The notes: a model not told the origin generated them from the letters alone. Shown: positions 1 to 9,214, counted from the first letter of the stretch. The stretch is 64,000 nt of DNA from Fluoribacter dumoffii NY 23 (GCF_000236165.1 NZ_CM001373.1:536304-600303); one strand, 5' to 3'. Program-made: numbers and translations.

Positions 1-80
1 GCAAAGTATCAGGGGTTTTTGTTTCTTTAACAGAGAGATAGTGGATTGTATTTGCTCGAGCATGGATGTTCCTGAAATGT

Positions 81-117
81 TATACTTCGCGAAATAGAGA
101 TAAAGTCGCGAAGTATA
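81..117. terminator. Inverted repeat / hairpin downstream of the cysteine-rich gene
   Basis: Arms at 81-92 and 106-117 are perfect 12-base complements (TATACTTCGCGA and TCGCGAAGTATA) around a 13-base loop. It starts 10 bases beyond the stop codon of the minus-strand gene ending at 127, so a role as its transcription terminator is likely. There is no strong T-run after the stem on either strand, so the rho-independent label is an inference. Confidence 0.5.
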
Positions 118-126
118 TTCAGAAAG

Positions 127-465
127 TTACCAGGCTGCAATTTTCTCTTCGGGGCGTAAGGAACATTCCTCAGATACAGAACCATCATTACATACAACGA
201 GCCCAGTCATATTGTAGGTATCAACAACGCCACCTTTCCATAAACAACAGCCTCGAAACAATTGTAAATCCATGACCGCGTGCGGTGTGCAATAGCAAGT
301 GGAGTAAAAACCATTTTTACATACAAGTCGTCCTGCTGATGAGTCACAATAACTAACTCCGCCCATGTTACTGCAGCAACCAGATATATATTGGGATTGG
401 GCAAACGCGGGTGAGATCAGAATACTTAAGATACTTGCGTAAAAAAAAGTTTTAAGTGATTGCAT
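127..465 (-). CDS. Small secreted cysteine-rich protein with two CC-GG-C modules
   Basis: A 112-residue protein that starts with a clear signal peptide (hydrophobic core at about 6-20, ending AFA), so it should be exported. The mature part has two related cysteine modules. One is at about 29-61 (GCC, GGV, then a cysteine, G-x-LVC, NG and CYC). The other is at about 71-103 (GCC, GGV, G-x-VVC, DG and a last cysteine). Small exported bacterial proteins with a CCSxxGGV...VC.DG...C pattern are familiar to me, but I know no proven function. The second module lacks one mid-module cysteine present in the first. It sits alone, followed by a hairpin. Gene call fairly sure, function unknown. Confidence 0.75.
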   Translation of the reverse strand: MQSLKTFFYASILSILISPAFAQSQYISGCCSNMGGVSYCDSSAGRLVCKNGFYSTCYCTPHAVMDLQLFRGCCLWKGGVVDTYNMTGLVVCNDGSVSEECSLRPEEKIAAW

Positions 466-595
466 CTTGATTTCTCGAGTTATTTTTCTTTTTTATCTGA
501 TTAGAATAGCATAGGGGCTATTTCAATTTCTACTGTATTAGGCAACTTGCCTTATTTTTCCGTAGCTCTTAGGGCTTTCCAAAACAAGATATTGG

Positions 596-1225
596 CTAAT
601 AATAATTAACTGGAGGACTTGGGGGGACTTGCAGCATCTGCAGGAAATCAGGATAAAGTCCCAATAAATAACTGACGCCTAAACCAGCTAGCAGACCAAA
701 CAAATGAGATTCCCAGGATATCCCTTTTTCTTTGGGAAAAATTCCAAAAAAAATACCGGCAAAATAGTAGATACTGATAACTCCCAAAATTATGGTGGTT
801 AATGTTGCGGTTTGATAAATATTACTCACTAAAAAGCCCCAATAACCGGTGATCAGACCACTAGCGCCAATGTGTAAACCAGGTTTGGCAAAGAGCCACA
901 CAGCAATACCGCTTAAAACAGTAATCAGTACCGTAACAACGATATAATAGGTAAGCCCATTAATTAAAATAAAATTACTTAAAACTACCAAAGGGATCGA
1001 ATTAAAGAAAATATGGTTAAAATTTGCATGCAGAAGCGGCGCAAATAGAATACCGGGCAATCCCCGCACATGTCTTGGGATAATTCCCAGTAATAAAATC
1101 CCTTTAAAAACCAGACTTACAAAAAAGAAAAGCCAGGGGATAAGCAAAATAATTTCCAATGTAGGAATGTTATTATTAGTCTGGTTTATAATGAAGTCCA
1201 CACTGTTGCTTAATTCTTCAAGCAT
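596..1225 (-). CDS. Rhomboid family intramembrane serine protease
   Basis: A 209-residue polytopic membrane protein. Rhomboids cut substrates inside the inner membrane with a Ser-His dyad. The nucleophile motif GASG is at about residue 119-122, and the partner His is in the last membrane part (ESHLFG, about 172). The H-x3-H-x3-N pattern of the second membrane helix (LLHANFNHIFFN, about 64-75) supplies the oxyanion-site residues. At least five hydrophobic segments are visible. The start codon lies 3 bases past the xseA stop, so the two genes are probably co-transcribed. Family call is strong; the substrate cannot be told. Confidence 0.85.
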   Translation of the reverse strand: MLEELSNSVDFIINQTNNNIPTLEIILLIPWLFFFVSLVFKGILLLGIIPRHVRGLPGILFAPLLHANFNHIFFNSIPLVVLSNFILINGLTYYIVVTVLITVLSGIAVWLFAKPGLHIGASGLITGYWGFLVSNIYQTATLTTIILGVISIYYFAGIFFGIFPKEKGISWESHLFGLLAGLGVSYLLGLYPDFLQMLQVPPSPPVNYY

Positions 1226-1228
1226 GCG

Positions 1229-2560
1229 CTACTCGTTTATGTGAGTGATTTCACAGGTTAAATTTCCTTTTGCCAACACTACCTCAATGGAGTCGCCAAG
1301 AGCCACTTGTTGGCTTGAGAATAATACTTTATTTTCTTTCTTGGCAATGGCATATCCTCTATCCAGTGTAGCCAAGGGACTGACCGCATGCAAGGTGGAT
1401 AATTGGGTTCTTAATTGATATTTAAGTTGGTTCATTTTATTTTGCATGAGCTGGATTAATTGTAAGGTGATTTTTTCGAGTAATATCCGAGTTTGCCGGA
1501 TTTGGGTTTTGGGATTTTGAGCATGCAAACGATTCATGCACAGATGCAGTTGATGTGTTCTTTGCTTCATAATAGCGACCATTTGGGCGATTAGTTGTCG
1601 CTCCAAATAATCGGCTGTCTGCCAATAACTGGCAATCGCTTTCTGCGGTGAGGATATTTTATCGGTTAGATGGTGCAACCTGACCTGGTATTTTTGTAAA
1701 AATCGCTGCATTGCATCATGCATGCGTGAAATGGAGTGATTCAGTAACTTAAATAAATCATTACAATCTGGCGTGACTGCTGTTGCGGCTGCGGTAGGGG
1801 TTTCCGCTCTGTAATCTGCAACAAAGTCAGCAATTGTAAAATCTGTTTCATGGCCTACGCCAGACACCACAGGAATTGTGCTTTTTGCAATATGGCGTGC
1901 CAATTGTTCATCATTGAAGGCCCAAAGATCCTCAATACTTCCTCCTCCGCGAGCAAGAAGCAGAACCTCACACCTTTTTTCCTTATTGGCATGTTGCAAG
2001 GCTTTGATCAGTTGTTGGGCTGCTCCAGCCCCCTGGACTTCACTGGGATAAATCAATACTTTTGCTAATGGAAAACGTCGGGCCAGGGTAGATAAGATAT
2101 CGCGAATTGCTGCCCCTGTAGTTGAAGTAATTACTCCAACGACACGTGGCATGACAGGAATCGGTCTTTTCCTGGTTGTATCAAATAAACCTTCTGCTGC
2201 AAGCTTGTTTTTCAATTCCTCAAAACGCTGATAAAGCGCACCAAGGCCAGCTTCGGTAATTTCTTCCACTATCAGCTGATAATCACCTCGCGCTTCATAC
2301 AGGCTTAACCGTCCTTTAGCAACGATATGCTGTCCATCTCCCAGTTTATTCGTCAGTGTACTGAGGTGACGATTTTTAAAATACACACAACGGATTTGGG
2401 CGCTGTGGTCTTTTAAAGTGAAATAAAAATGACCCGATGTGGGTTTACTCAAATTAGAGAGCTCCCCTTCAACGTATACAATTCCCAGTTCATTTTCGAG
2501 ATAGCTTTTAACTTGCCGGTTAAGTTGAGTGACAGTAAGGATGTTTGGTTTTTCCATCAT
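1229..2560 (-). CDS. xseA: Exodeoxyribonuclease VII large subunit
   Basis: 443 residues, the normal length for XseA. With the small subunit XseB it forms exonuclease VII, which degrades single-stranded DNA in repair and recombination. The N-terminal OB-fold (about 6-100) is followed by the catalytic domain with the family motif GHETDFTIADFVADYRAETPTAAA region at about 236-259, and a long helical, Gln/His-rich C-terminal part that binds XseB. Two ATG codons in tandem (2560 and 2557) could both start the protein. xseB is not in the window. The rhomboid gene follows directly. Confidence 0.95.
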   Translation of the reverse strand: MMEKPNILTVTQLNRQVKSYLENELGIVYVEGELSNLSKPTSGHFYFTLKDHSAQIRCVYFKNRHLSTLTNKLGDGQHIVAKGRLSLYEARGDYQLIVEEITEAGLGALYQRFEELKNKLAAEGLFDTTRKRPIPVMPRVVGVITSTTGAAIRDILSTLARRFPLAKVLIYPSEVQGAGAAQQLIKALQHANKEKRCEVLLLARGGGSIEDLWAFNDEQLARHIAKSTIPVVSGVGHETDFTIADFVADYRAETPTAAATAVTPDCNDLFKLLNHSISRMHDAMQRFLQKYQVRLHHLTDKISSPQKAIASYWQTADYLERQLIAQMVAIMKQRTHQLHLCMNRLHAQNPKTQIRQTRILLEKITLQLIQLMQNKMNQLKYQLRTQLSTLHAVSPLATLDRGYAIAKKENKVLFSSQQVALGDSIEVVLAKGNLTCEITHINE

Positions 2561-2847
2561 ATGTTGAAGATTATCCTCTAAATTTAAAAATTACTCTAAA
2601 TGTGGGCCTACCCCGGGGTATTTGCATAGGTTGATCGCCTATGCGCCTCTGATTGCTGTGTATCTTACAAGAGGGAGCAATATGCCATGGTCTTTAATAC
2701 TAAAGGAGTTGCCTGTCAAACATGCAGATTACCAAAATTTATCATCGGCTAACAGCCATAAACCCAACTTCCTGCATGAGCCATCTTGGCAAACCTTCCT
2801 AGAATAAGCTATGATCTTTCTTCTTAAAAATAAGAAATAAAAATAAA

Positions 2848-3603
2848 ATGAACTTCGTCCAAATTAGAAAATCAGGTTTTTTTAACTCATTTTTGTTTTT
2901 GCTCCTGGCAATGAGTTTGGCTGGTTGTGTTGACTTATCAGGAGGCAGGGCCTCTGAGAAAAGGCCAATCCCCAAAACTGCCCAATCTTTGATCCATGAA
3001 CCTGCCTCTCATAATAAAGCGAAATCAGAAAAAAGTGTGAAAGTAAGCACGTCACAAACCTATCATGGGGAAGTGCATACCATGCTGGGTGGCCTTGGTC
3101 TTTTCAGCACAGGAATGAGAACTTTGAGCGGTTCTGTAGTTGAGGAATTTAATGTTCCGGCCCCAAGTAACATGTGGTACAACGCGGGTGATGTGACACG
3201 TTCCATTGTATCTTATTATCGCAAGCATCAGATGCATAGGCCTATTATTCTTGTGGGACATTCTTTGGGTGCTAACGAACAAATCAAAGTAGCGCGCAAT
3301 TTGGAAAAAGCAGGCATTCCTGTGGATTTATTAGTTACTGTTGATGCAGTATCACAAACGATCGTGCCTCCTAATGTGAAACATGCAATGAATTTTTACA
3401 AACCTGGATTTGTGCCCATGTTCAGCGGCTTAAAGCTCCGAGCAGTAAATCCTGAACAAACTCGTATTGACAATATTAATGTGGGTGCGTTAAAAGGCGT
3501 TCAAGTGAACCATTTCACAATCGATAAAGATCCGGTTGTACAAGCTATGATAATGGAAGAAGTAAAAAAGGTGTTAAGTAATGCAAATAGAGCAAATGGA
3601 TAA
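2848..3603 (+). CDS. Predicted lipoprotein with an alpha/beta-hydrolase (lipase-like) domain
   Basis: 251 residues. The N-terminus has basic residues, a hydrophobic stretch and a lipobox LAGC with the cysteine near residue 27, so it should be a lipid-anchored envelope protein. The nucleophile elbow is GHSLGA with Ser139. A plausible acid (TVDAV, about 171) and His (VNHFTID, about 231) follow in the right order for a Ser-Asp-His triad. The substrate is unknown; lipid or ester hydrolysis is an inference from the fold. It overlaps the next gene by 23 bases, so translation of the two is probably coupled. About 60 residues between the lipobox and the hydrolase core are Lys/Ser-rich linker. Confidence 0.75.
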   Translation: MNFVQIRKSGFFNSFLFLLLAMSLAGCVDLSGGRASEKRPIPKTAQSLIHEPASHNKAKSEKSVKVSTSQTYHGEVHTMLGGLGLFSTGMRTLSGSVVEEFNVPAPSNMWYNAGDVTRSIVSYYRKHQMHRPIILVGHSLGANEQIKVARNLEKAGIPVDLLVTVDAVSQTIVPPNVKHAMNFYKPGFVPMFSGLKLRAVNPEQTRIDNINVGALKGVQVNHFTIDKDPVVQAMIMEEVKKVLSNANRANG

Positions 3604-4891
3604 AAAAGATTGTCCCCGGGTCTGCGTTATTGGAGCAGGCCCCAGTGGGCTCGCTGCAATTAAAAATTTGCAAGAACAGGGAGTAACCAATATCACCGTA
3701 TTTGAAAAAAATGCTCAAATCGGTGGAAACTGGGTATATGACGAAAATGATGAGCACTCCAGTGTTTATGAAACCACCCATATTATCAGCTCGAAACGCT
3801 GGTCAGAGTTTGAAGATTTTCCTATGCCAGCTCACTATCCCGATTATCCATCGCATACTTTGGTTTTAGACTATTTTAAAAGCTATGCGCAGCATTTTAA
3901 TTTGACCCAATACATTCGCTTTAACAGCACTGTTATAAAAGTAGAGCATACCAAACACCGGCAATGGAAAGTTATTTTTGAAAATAATGAAGGTACTCAT
4001 GAGAAGTATTTTGATTATTTGCTGGTGGCGAATGGACATCACTGGGACCCCTACATGCCCGAATACCCCGGTAAATTTTCTGGGCAACTAATTCATTCAC
4101 ATCAATACAAAAAAGCTTCTGCTTTTAAGGATCAACGTGTTTTAGTTGTAGGCGGTGGAAATTCTGCTTGTGATATAGCGGTCGAGATAGCACGCAATTC
4201 TCCCAAAACCTGCATTAGCATGCGTCGAGGTTATAATATTTTCCCCAAATTCGTTTTTGGTAAACCAACTGATGATGCAGTGGCCAAAATCAGATGGATG
4301 CCTTCCTGGTTGAGGCAGAAAGTGTTGAGTTTTTTTATCCGCATTCTCCAGGGGCGATATGCCAAATATAAACTGATGAAGCCGGATTGTGGTCCTTTAG
4401 AAATCCATCCCACCATTAATTCAGAATTACTTTATTTCATTAGGCATGGGGAAATATTTCCTCGTCCGGGTATTACCCATTTTGAAGGGAACAGAGTTTA
4501 TTTTACTGATGGTGCTTACGAAGAGTTTGATACAGTAATTTTTGCCACGGGTTATAAAATTAGCTTTCCGTTCATTGATAAAGAAATTGCTGATTTTAGT
4601 AACTCAACCAAAATACCGCTTTATCGTAAAATGATGCATCCAGATTTTGATAATTTGTATTTCATAGGTTTGTGTCAGCCTCAAGGGTGTATTTGGCCGC
4701 TTGCAGATTATCAGTCAAAAATAGTTGCACGCATCATTATGGGCACGTTGAAACGGCCTGATCATTTACATGAAAAAACACTTCAGGAAATGAATAAGCC
4801 TCACTATCGATTTAAATCGCATACTCGCCATGCTGTGGAAGTGGATTATCACAAGTTCCGACGAGAGTTACTGGATATGCTCGAAGCATAA
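3581..4891 (+). CDS. Flavin-containing monooxygenase (FMO family)
   Basis: 436 residues. The FAD-binding GAGPSG is at about 18-23, the FMO fingerprint F-x-G-x3-H-x3-Y (FSGQLIHSHQY) at about 166-176, and the NADPH-binding GGGNSA at about 191-196. That order and the fingerprint place it with N- or S-oxygenating FMOs rather than plain thioredoxin-like reductases. A C-terminal FATGY motif is present at about 322-326. It is a soluble NADPH-dependent enzyme that oxygenates a soft nucleophile; the substrate is unknown. Start could be 3581 or the in-frame ATG at 3596; both overlap the upstream hydrolase gene. A hairpin follows the stop. Confidence 0.88.
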   Translation: MQIEQMDKKDCPRVCVIGAGPSGLAAIKNLQEQGVTNITVFEKNAQIGGNWVYDENDEHSSVYETTHIISSKRWSEFEDFPMPAHYPDYPSHTLVLDYFKSYAQHFNLTQYIRFNSTVIKVEHTKHRQWKVIFENNEGTHEKYFDYLLVANGHHWDPYMPEYPGKFSGQLIHSHQYKKASAFKDQRVLVVGGGNSACDIAVEIARNSPKTCISMRRGYNIFPKFVFGKPTDDAVAKIRWMPSWLRQKVLSFFIRILQGRYAKYKLMKPDCGPLEIHPTINSELLYFIRHGEIFPRPGITHFEGNRVYFTDGAYEEFDTVIFATGYKISFPFIDKEIADFSNSTKIPLYRKMMHPDFDNLYFIGLCQPQGCIWPLADYQSKIVARIIMGTLKRPDHLHEKTLQEMNKPHYRFKSHTRHAVEVDYHKFRRELLDMLEA

Positions 4892-4905
4892 GTGAGTCAT
4901 GTAGC

Positions 4906-4932
4906 CCTGGGTTAGATGTAAGCTAACCCAGG
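4906..4932. terminator. Hairpin after the monooxygenase gene
   Basis: Arms CCTGGGTTAG (4906-4915) and CTAACCCAGG (4923-4932) pair perfectly over 10 bases with a 7-base loop. It lies 15 bases after the FMO stop and 40 bases before the end of the convergent SDR gene, so it may stop transcription in both directions. There is no T-run. The leading TAGCCCTGGGTT resembles the TAGCCCGG hairpins near 15017 and 33041. Confidence 0.5.
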
Positions 4933-4972
4933 ATTTGCCTAAATTCGGTTGCGCCTCTTCAATGAGGTAAAT

Positions 4973-5809
4973 TTAATTCCTTGATTCCTGCCGTTTAATG
5001 AGTGCACACATTAATTTTTCAATATTGGTTACATGTGGATTTTCTTGATGAATTATTGCCTTGGTTCGTTCGTCACAATAGCCTTTAACTTCTTTATCTG
5101 GAAAAATATAGAACTTTTTTTGTCCTGCTTCATGGACTATATGTTCCGCGATTTCAATAGCAGAACGTGAATGGGACAAAAGTCCTTTTAAAGCGTCCTG
5201 AAAAGAAGAATTTGCATTGGTTGTATGTGATAAGAGGGCTGTATCTGTAAACGAGGGAAAAACTACAGACACATCCACTGGTTTTTTCATACGTACCAAA
5301 TCAAAATGCAATGACTCGGACAAGGCAAGGACTGCATGTTTTGACATAGAATAGGATGCGGTTTGTGATCCGGTACACAATGCATACAAACTTGCTATGT
5401 TGATAATGTGTGAAGAAAACGTTTGGCGGAATAAAATGGGGGTAAATGCTTGGATGATATGAATCATCCCATACAGATTAACATCCATAACTTTTTGTAC
5501 CTGGTGCAGATCTAACTCCCAAAAAGGTGCCAATTGACCAATAATACCTGCATTATTATAAATCCAGTCCACCCGTCCCAGTTGATTTTCAATCTCTAGC
5601 ACCATCTGGGCTACCTCGGCAGGTTGGGTTACATCGCAAGCAATTGGCAGAACCTTGTCCGGGTACAAGGCTAATAAATTTTTTGCTTCTTGCTGGAGTT
5701 TAATATCATCTTTATCCACCATAACTACGGTATAGCCGCCTTGCAAATTGACTTGGCTTAATGCCAGGCCAATGCCATTTGCAGCTCCGGTGATTACAGC
5801 TACTTTCAT
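4973..5809 (-). CDS. Short-chain dehydrogenase/reductase
   Basis: 278 residues with a classical SDR layout. The cofactor motif TGAANGIG is at 7-14, an Asp at about 37 (VDKDD) suggests NAD(H) preference, NNAG is at about 88-91, a catalytic Ser sits in the NIASLY stretch (about 140), and the active-site YxxxK is YSMSK (about 153-157). It reduces or oxidises a carbonyl or alcohol group of unknown identity. The C-terminal extension past residue 230 is short and basic. The start ATG has an AAGGAAAA ribosome site. The gene converges on the monooxygenase gene, so common regulation is not implied. Confidence 0.88.
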   Translation of the reverse strand: MKVAVITGAANGIGLALSQVNLQGGYTVVMVDKDDIKLQQEAKNLLALYPDKVLPIACDVTQPAEVAQMVLEIENQLGRVDWIYNNAGIIGQLAPFWELDLHQVQKVMDVNLYGMIHIIQAFTPILFRQTFSSHIINIASLYALCTGSQTASYSMSKHAVLALSESLHFDLVRMKKPVDVSVVFPSFTDTALLSHTTNANSSFQDALKGLLSHSRSAIEIAEHIVHEAGQKKFYIFPDKEVKGYCDERTKAIIHQENPHVTNIEKLMCALIKRQESRN

Positions 5810-5824
5810 TTTTTTTCCTTTTGC

Positions 5825-5830
5825 TATAAT
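5825..5830 (+). promoter_or_regulatory. Extended -10 promoter for the Pro/Glu-rich micro-ORF
   Basis: TGCTATAAT (5822-5830) is a full extended -10 element. At a 17-base spacing the -35 region (about 5802-5807) is poor, which is usual for extended -10 promoters. Transcription would start near 5837, giving a leader of under 30 bases before the TTG start at 5865. It lies inside the upstream region of the divergent SDR gene. Confidence 0.5.
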
Positions 5831-5864
5831 GTTCTTATAATACCACCAAAGATAAGGGATTATT

Positions 5865-6011
5865 TTGAAAAACGGCGGCGAAATACCAAATCCTAATGAG
5901 TTCCCAGAGGAACCAGATGAATATCCATTTGAACCACAACCTTATGAACCCGACGTTCCTGGGTCTCCCGAGCCTGAGCCTTCACAACCTTCTGAACCTG
6001 ATCTGGAATAG
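5865..6011 (+). CDS. Pro/Glu-rich micro-protein (48 residues, TTG start)
   Basis: An open frame of 48 codons plus stop, with a ribosome site AAGGG 6 bases before the TTG and an extended -10 promoter upstream. The protein has a short basic N-terminus (MKNGGE) and then a Pro/Glu/Ser-rich tail built on repeated E-P and P-E-P steps (PEEPDEYPFEP, SPEPEPSQPSEPD). Such composition means an extended, unfolded, very acidic chain. It has no signal peptide or membrane segment. It lies between the divergent SDR gene and the convergent trpC gene. I do not recognise a family. The start choice rests on the ribosome site; no ATG is available in frame. Confidence 0.55.
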   Translation: MKNGGEIPNPNEFPEEPDEYPFEPQPYEPDVPGSPEPEPSQPSEPDLE

Positions 6012-6038
6012 GGATTTCTACTGGATATTCAAGCTTTC

Positions 6039-6818
6039 TTAATCCCCAATCATCAGCTGATCCAAGGCTTTTCCTATATCTTTTGCCCTCATTAAACTTT
6101 CACCAATCAGGAAGGTATTAATTCCATGAGATTGCATCATAACGACATCCGTACGGGTATTTATCCCGCTTTCAGTAATGATAATTTTGTTTTCGGGAAT
6201 ATATTGTTTCAATTGGATGCTCAGTTGAATATCAGTCTTAAATGTATGGAGGCTGCGATTATTAATGCCAATTAAAGGAGTAGGTAAACGCAAGGCCTTT
6301 TCCAATTCTTCCCTACTGTGGCTTTCTACAAGTACTGCCATTTGCAGTTCATGTGCCAACTGGCAATAATCTTTTAATTGAACCTCATCAAGTAAAGCCA
6401 CAATTAATAAAATACAATCAGCACCCAGAGCCAGACTTTCATAGATCTGATAAGGATCAATAATAAAATCTTTACGCAGTATAGGAAGTTTACACTGAGC
6501 TTTTGCCTGGGCTAAATAATCAGGATGACCCTGAAAAAAATCCACGTCAGTAAGTACTGAGAGACAACGTGCGCCATGCTGTGCATAGGTTGTTGCGATT
6601 TCTGATACATTAAAGTCTTCCCTGATTAATCCTTTACTTGGGGAAGCCCGTTTGATTTCTGCAATAATTGCCGGGGATTCATCAACGGTCAAGGCAGCAA
6701 CGAAATCCCGTCGCTCCATAACGGGTTGTTGCTGGAGATAATTTATAGATCTATTTTGCTTGGCAAGCGCAATTTCTTCTTGCTTACGTTGGGCAATACG
6801 TTGTAACACACTATTCAT
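6039..6818 (-). CDS. trpC: Indole-3-glycerol-phosphate synthase
   Basis: 259 residues, the length of a monofunctional TrpC (not the TrpC-TrpF fusion of enterobacteria). It closes carboxyphenylaminodeoxyribulose phosphate to indole-3-glycerol phosphate in tryptophan synthesis. The signature [12 protein letters not shown] at about 51-62 holds the catalytic lysine. Further lysine and glutamate sites lie in RKDFI (about 114) and ITESGI (about 214). It overlaps the end of trpD by 8 bases, so it belongs to a trpG-D-C operon on the minus strand. It runs tail-to-tail with the micro-ORF. Confidence 0.97.
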   Translation of the reverse strand: MNSVLQRIAQRKQEEIALAKQNRSINYLQQQPVMERRDFVAALTVDESPAIIAEIKRASPSKGLIREDFNVSEIATTYAQHGARCLSVLTDVDFFQGHPDYLAQAKAQCKLPILRKDFIIDPYQIYESLALGADCILLIVALLDEVQLKDYCQLAHELQMAVLVESHSREELEKALRLPTPLIGINNRSLHTFKTDIQLSIQLKQYIPENKIIITESGINTRTDVVMMQSHGINTFLIGESLMRAKDIGKALDQLMIGD

Positions 6819-7845
6819 GATTCACTTCTTTATTCAAAATTTGAGTTAAGTTGCCAAGTTGCGTAAAGCATTCGGAGGCTTTACCACTATCTAGGGCGAT
6901 TTTAGCCTGCTCCAATGCCTCTGCAAAAGTAGCATTTTCCTGGGCACAGTAAATTGCGGCCGCGGAATTTAATAAAACCATATCACGCGCGGCTCCAGGT
7001 TTTCCAGAAAATACTTCTCTGATGATTTCTAAACTTTGGCGGGGTGAATCCACAATCACCTCATCTAAGGAATGATATTTGATGCCATAGTCTTCCGGTT
7101 TAATTGCCCAATGATTGAAAATACCTGCTCGATACTCAAGTACCTCTGTGGGTGCTGCAATGCTGATTTCATCCAAACCGTCATGCGAACTTATCACCAA
7201 AGCGCGTTCGCTTCCCAAATGAGCAAGAACTGCGGCTAAAGGTTTTTGCCAATGAGTTGAAAACACCCCTACAACTTGTTTCTTGACGCGCGCTGGGTTG
7301 ATTAAAGGACCCAGTAAATTAAACAAAGTCCTGATACCCAGTTGTTGACGGGCTGTTCGGGCATAGTGCATGGCCGGATGATAATGGGGGGCAAATAGAA
7401 ATGCCAAACCACATTGTTGAATACAGGTTTTAATTTGCTGATCGGAAAGGCTTAAAATAAATCCTGCCTGCTCTAAAAGATCAGCGCTGCCGCTACGGCT
7501 CGAAACAGAACGATTGCCATGTTTGGCGACGGGGAAACCCGCCGCTGCTACTACAAAACTGCAGGCTGTAGATACATTAAATGTATTTTTTCCATCTCCG
7601 CCTGTCCCAACTATATCAATCAGATTGGTGCCAAGATCTATGGGCTGAGCCAATTGCTGCATGACTTCAGCTGCTGCAATGAGTTCTTCTGTAGTTTCTC
7701 CTTTCATCCTCATGAGAGCCAGGAAGGTCGCAATTTGCACGTCATTATATTCGCCTGACATGCAGGAATTTATGACTGTATGCATTTGTTCCGGACTAAG
7801 ATTTTTTTTGGCGATTAAATGTTCAAACAAAAGATTGGGTTTCAT
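6811..7845 (-). CDS. trpD: Anthranilate phosphoribosyltransferase
   Basis: 344 residues, normal for TrpD. It transfers phosphoribose from PRPP to anthranilate. The PRPP-binding [14 protein letters not shown] region is at about 81-94, and the glycine-rich [18 protein letters not shown] region follows at about 108-125. The start ATG at 7845 overlaps the 3' end of trpG by 23 bases, and its own 3' end overlaps trpC by 8 bases. trpE and the trpFBA genes are not in the window. Confidence 0.97.
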   Translation of the reverse strand: MKPNLLFEHLIAKKNLSPEQMHTVINSCMSGEYNDVQIATFLALMRMKGETTEELIAAAEVMQQLAQPIDLGTNLIDIVGTGGDGKNTFNVSTACSFVVAAAGFPVAKHGNRSVSSRSGSADLLEQAGFILSLSDQQIKTCIQQCGLAFLFAPHYHPAMHYARTARQQLGIRTLFNLLGPLINPARVKKQVVGVFSTHWQKPLAAVLAHLGSERALVISSHDGLDEISIAAPTEVLEYRAGIFNHWAIKPEDYGIKYHSLDEVIVDSPRQSLEIIREVFSGKPGAARDMVLLNSAAAIYCAQENATFAEALEQAKIALDSGKASECFTQLGNLTQILNKEVNHE

Positions 7846-8401
7846 AATGTAAGAAATTCTCTAATAATTGCAGCCCATATTGACTTAATATTGCTTCTGG
7901 ATGGAATTGTAGACCAAAAACAGGATATTGACGATGTGAAATTGCCATAATGGTGTTATTTGTCCATGCATCAATTTTAAGACACCCAGGAAGACTGTCT
8001 TCGTCTACTGCCAATGAATGATAGCGTGTTGCTTTGAAAAGGTTGGGTATATTTTTAAAAATTCCTTGCTGGTTATGTTCGATGATTGAGGTTCTTCCAT
8101 GCATAATTTCTGGTGCAGGAATAATCTGGCCGCCGAAAGCCTGAGCAATACTCTGGTGTCCAAGACAGATGCCTAATATTGGTATAGTTCGATAAAATGT
8201 GTGGATCGCTTCCATCGATATTCCGGCATCCTTAGGGGCTTTGGGGCCTGGGGAGATAACTAAATAATCCGGAGCAATTTCTTTTATGCCGTTTATGCTG
8301 ATTTGATCATGGGTATAAACTACTACTTCCTGTTTAAGACATTGAAAATATTGAACCAGGTTGTAAGTAAATGAGTCATAATTGTCGATAATGAGTAGCA
8401 T
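7823..8401 (-). CDS. trpG: Anthranilate synthase component II (glutamine amidotransferase)
   Basis: 192 residues, a class I glutamine amidotransferase domain on its own. It supplies ammonia to TrpE or, in many bacteria, also to the folate enzyme PabB. The nucleophile Cys is in GICLGHQ (about 79), and the His-Glu pair is in FHPE (about 171). MLLIIDNYDSFTYNL at the start is typical. Being followed by trpD argues for a tryptophan role, but an amphibolic TrpG/PabA cannot be excluded. It is the first gene of the trpGDC operon. The 87 bases separating it from lptB leave room for a promoter, though I did not find a convincing one. Confidence 0.95.
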   Translation of the reverse strand: MLLIIDNYDSFTYNLVQYFQCLKQEVVVYTHDQISINGIKEIAPDYLVISPGPKAPKDAGISMEAIHTFYRTIPILGICLGHQSIAQAFGGQIIPAPEIMHGRTSIIEHNQQGIFKNIPNLFKATRYHSLAVDEDSLPGCLKIDAWTNNTIMAISHRQYPVFGLQFHPEAILSQYGLQLLENFLHYETQSFV

Positions 8402-8488
8402 GGCAAATCAAAAAGTTAATCAAAGTATCCCAGCTGGAATGGTGGTGCCATCCCGACTTACATGTAAAAGCTCCGAATAGTCATCTGC

Positions 8489-9214
8489 TTATAGAGTAAA
8501 CTCTTCACCTAAATAAACAGCGCGGACTTGTTGGTTGGCCAGTATAATCTCCGGGGTACCTTCGCACAAGATTTTTCCCTGGCTGACAATATAGGCGCGT
8601 TCACAAATGTCGAGGGTTTCCCTCACATTATGATCCGTGATTAAAACCCCAATCCCTTTATTACATAAATGCTTGATGATTTTTTTAATATCAATGACCG
8701 AAATAGGGTCGACTCCGGCGAACGGTTCATCAAGAAGTATAAAAGAAGGTTCTATAGCCAGGGCTCTGGCAATTTCTACACGTCTTCGTTCTCCTCCAGA
8801 TAATGCCATACCCATACTTTTTTCCAGATGGGTGATATGAAATTCCTGAAGCAGCAAATCCAGCTTTTCTTCACGAGCTTGTTCATTTAAATCAGGTCTG
8901 AGCTCCAAAATGGACATAATGTTTTCTGCAACAGTAAGTTTACGGAAAACGGAAGCTTCCTGAGGAAGATAACTGATCCCCAAACGGGCTCTTTGATGCA
9001 TGGCACTGGTAGTGATATCCTGGTCAGACAGGAAAATTTGACCTTCATCACATGATTGCAAACCAACGATCATATAAAAGCACGTGGTTTTACCTGCCCC
9101 ATTAGGACCTAACAAACCTACGCATTCGCCTTTTTTTATATCAATGCTGATGCCATTAACCACGGTTCGCGATTTAAAAGATTTTTTTAGGTTTCGCGCT
9201 TCCAAGATGCTCAT
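8489..9214 (-). CDS. lptB: LPS export ABC transporter ATPase
   Basis: 241 residues. LptB is the cytoplasmic ATPase of the LptB2FGC complex that pulls LPS out of the inner membrane. Walker A is GPNGAGKTT (about 36-44), the signature is LSGGERRR (about 137-144), and Walker B is FILLDEP (about 156-162). The start ATG overlaps the lptA stop (ATGA). It is the last gene of the kdsD-kdsC-lptC-lptA-lptB run; rpoN, which often follows, is absent here and trpG follows instead. Confidence 0.97.
   Translation of the reverse strand: MSILEARNLKKSFKSRTVVNGISIDIKKGECVGLLGPNGAGKTTCFYMIVGLQSCDEGQIFLSDQDITTSAMHQRARLGISYLPQEASVFRKLTVAENIMSILELRPDLNEQAREEKLDLLLQEFHITHLEKSMGMALSGGERRRVEIARALAIEPSFILLDEPFAGVDPISVIDIKKIIKHLCNKGIGVLITDHNVRETLDICERAYIVSQGKILCEGTPEIILANQQVRAVYLGEEFTL

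Noticed and set aside
1-126. Possible short coding frame on the left edge.
   Set aside because: It starts inside the hairpin region, has no ribosome site and overlaps the end of a better supported minus-strand gene.
2622-2807. A 61-codon open frame upstream of the lipoprotein gene.
   Set aside because: It begins with TTG, lacks a good ribosome site and has no recognisable features; the region is more likely a leader.
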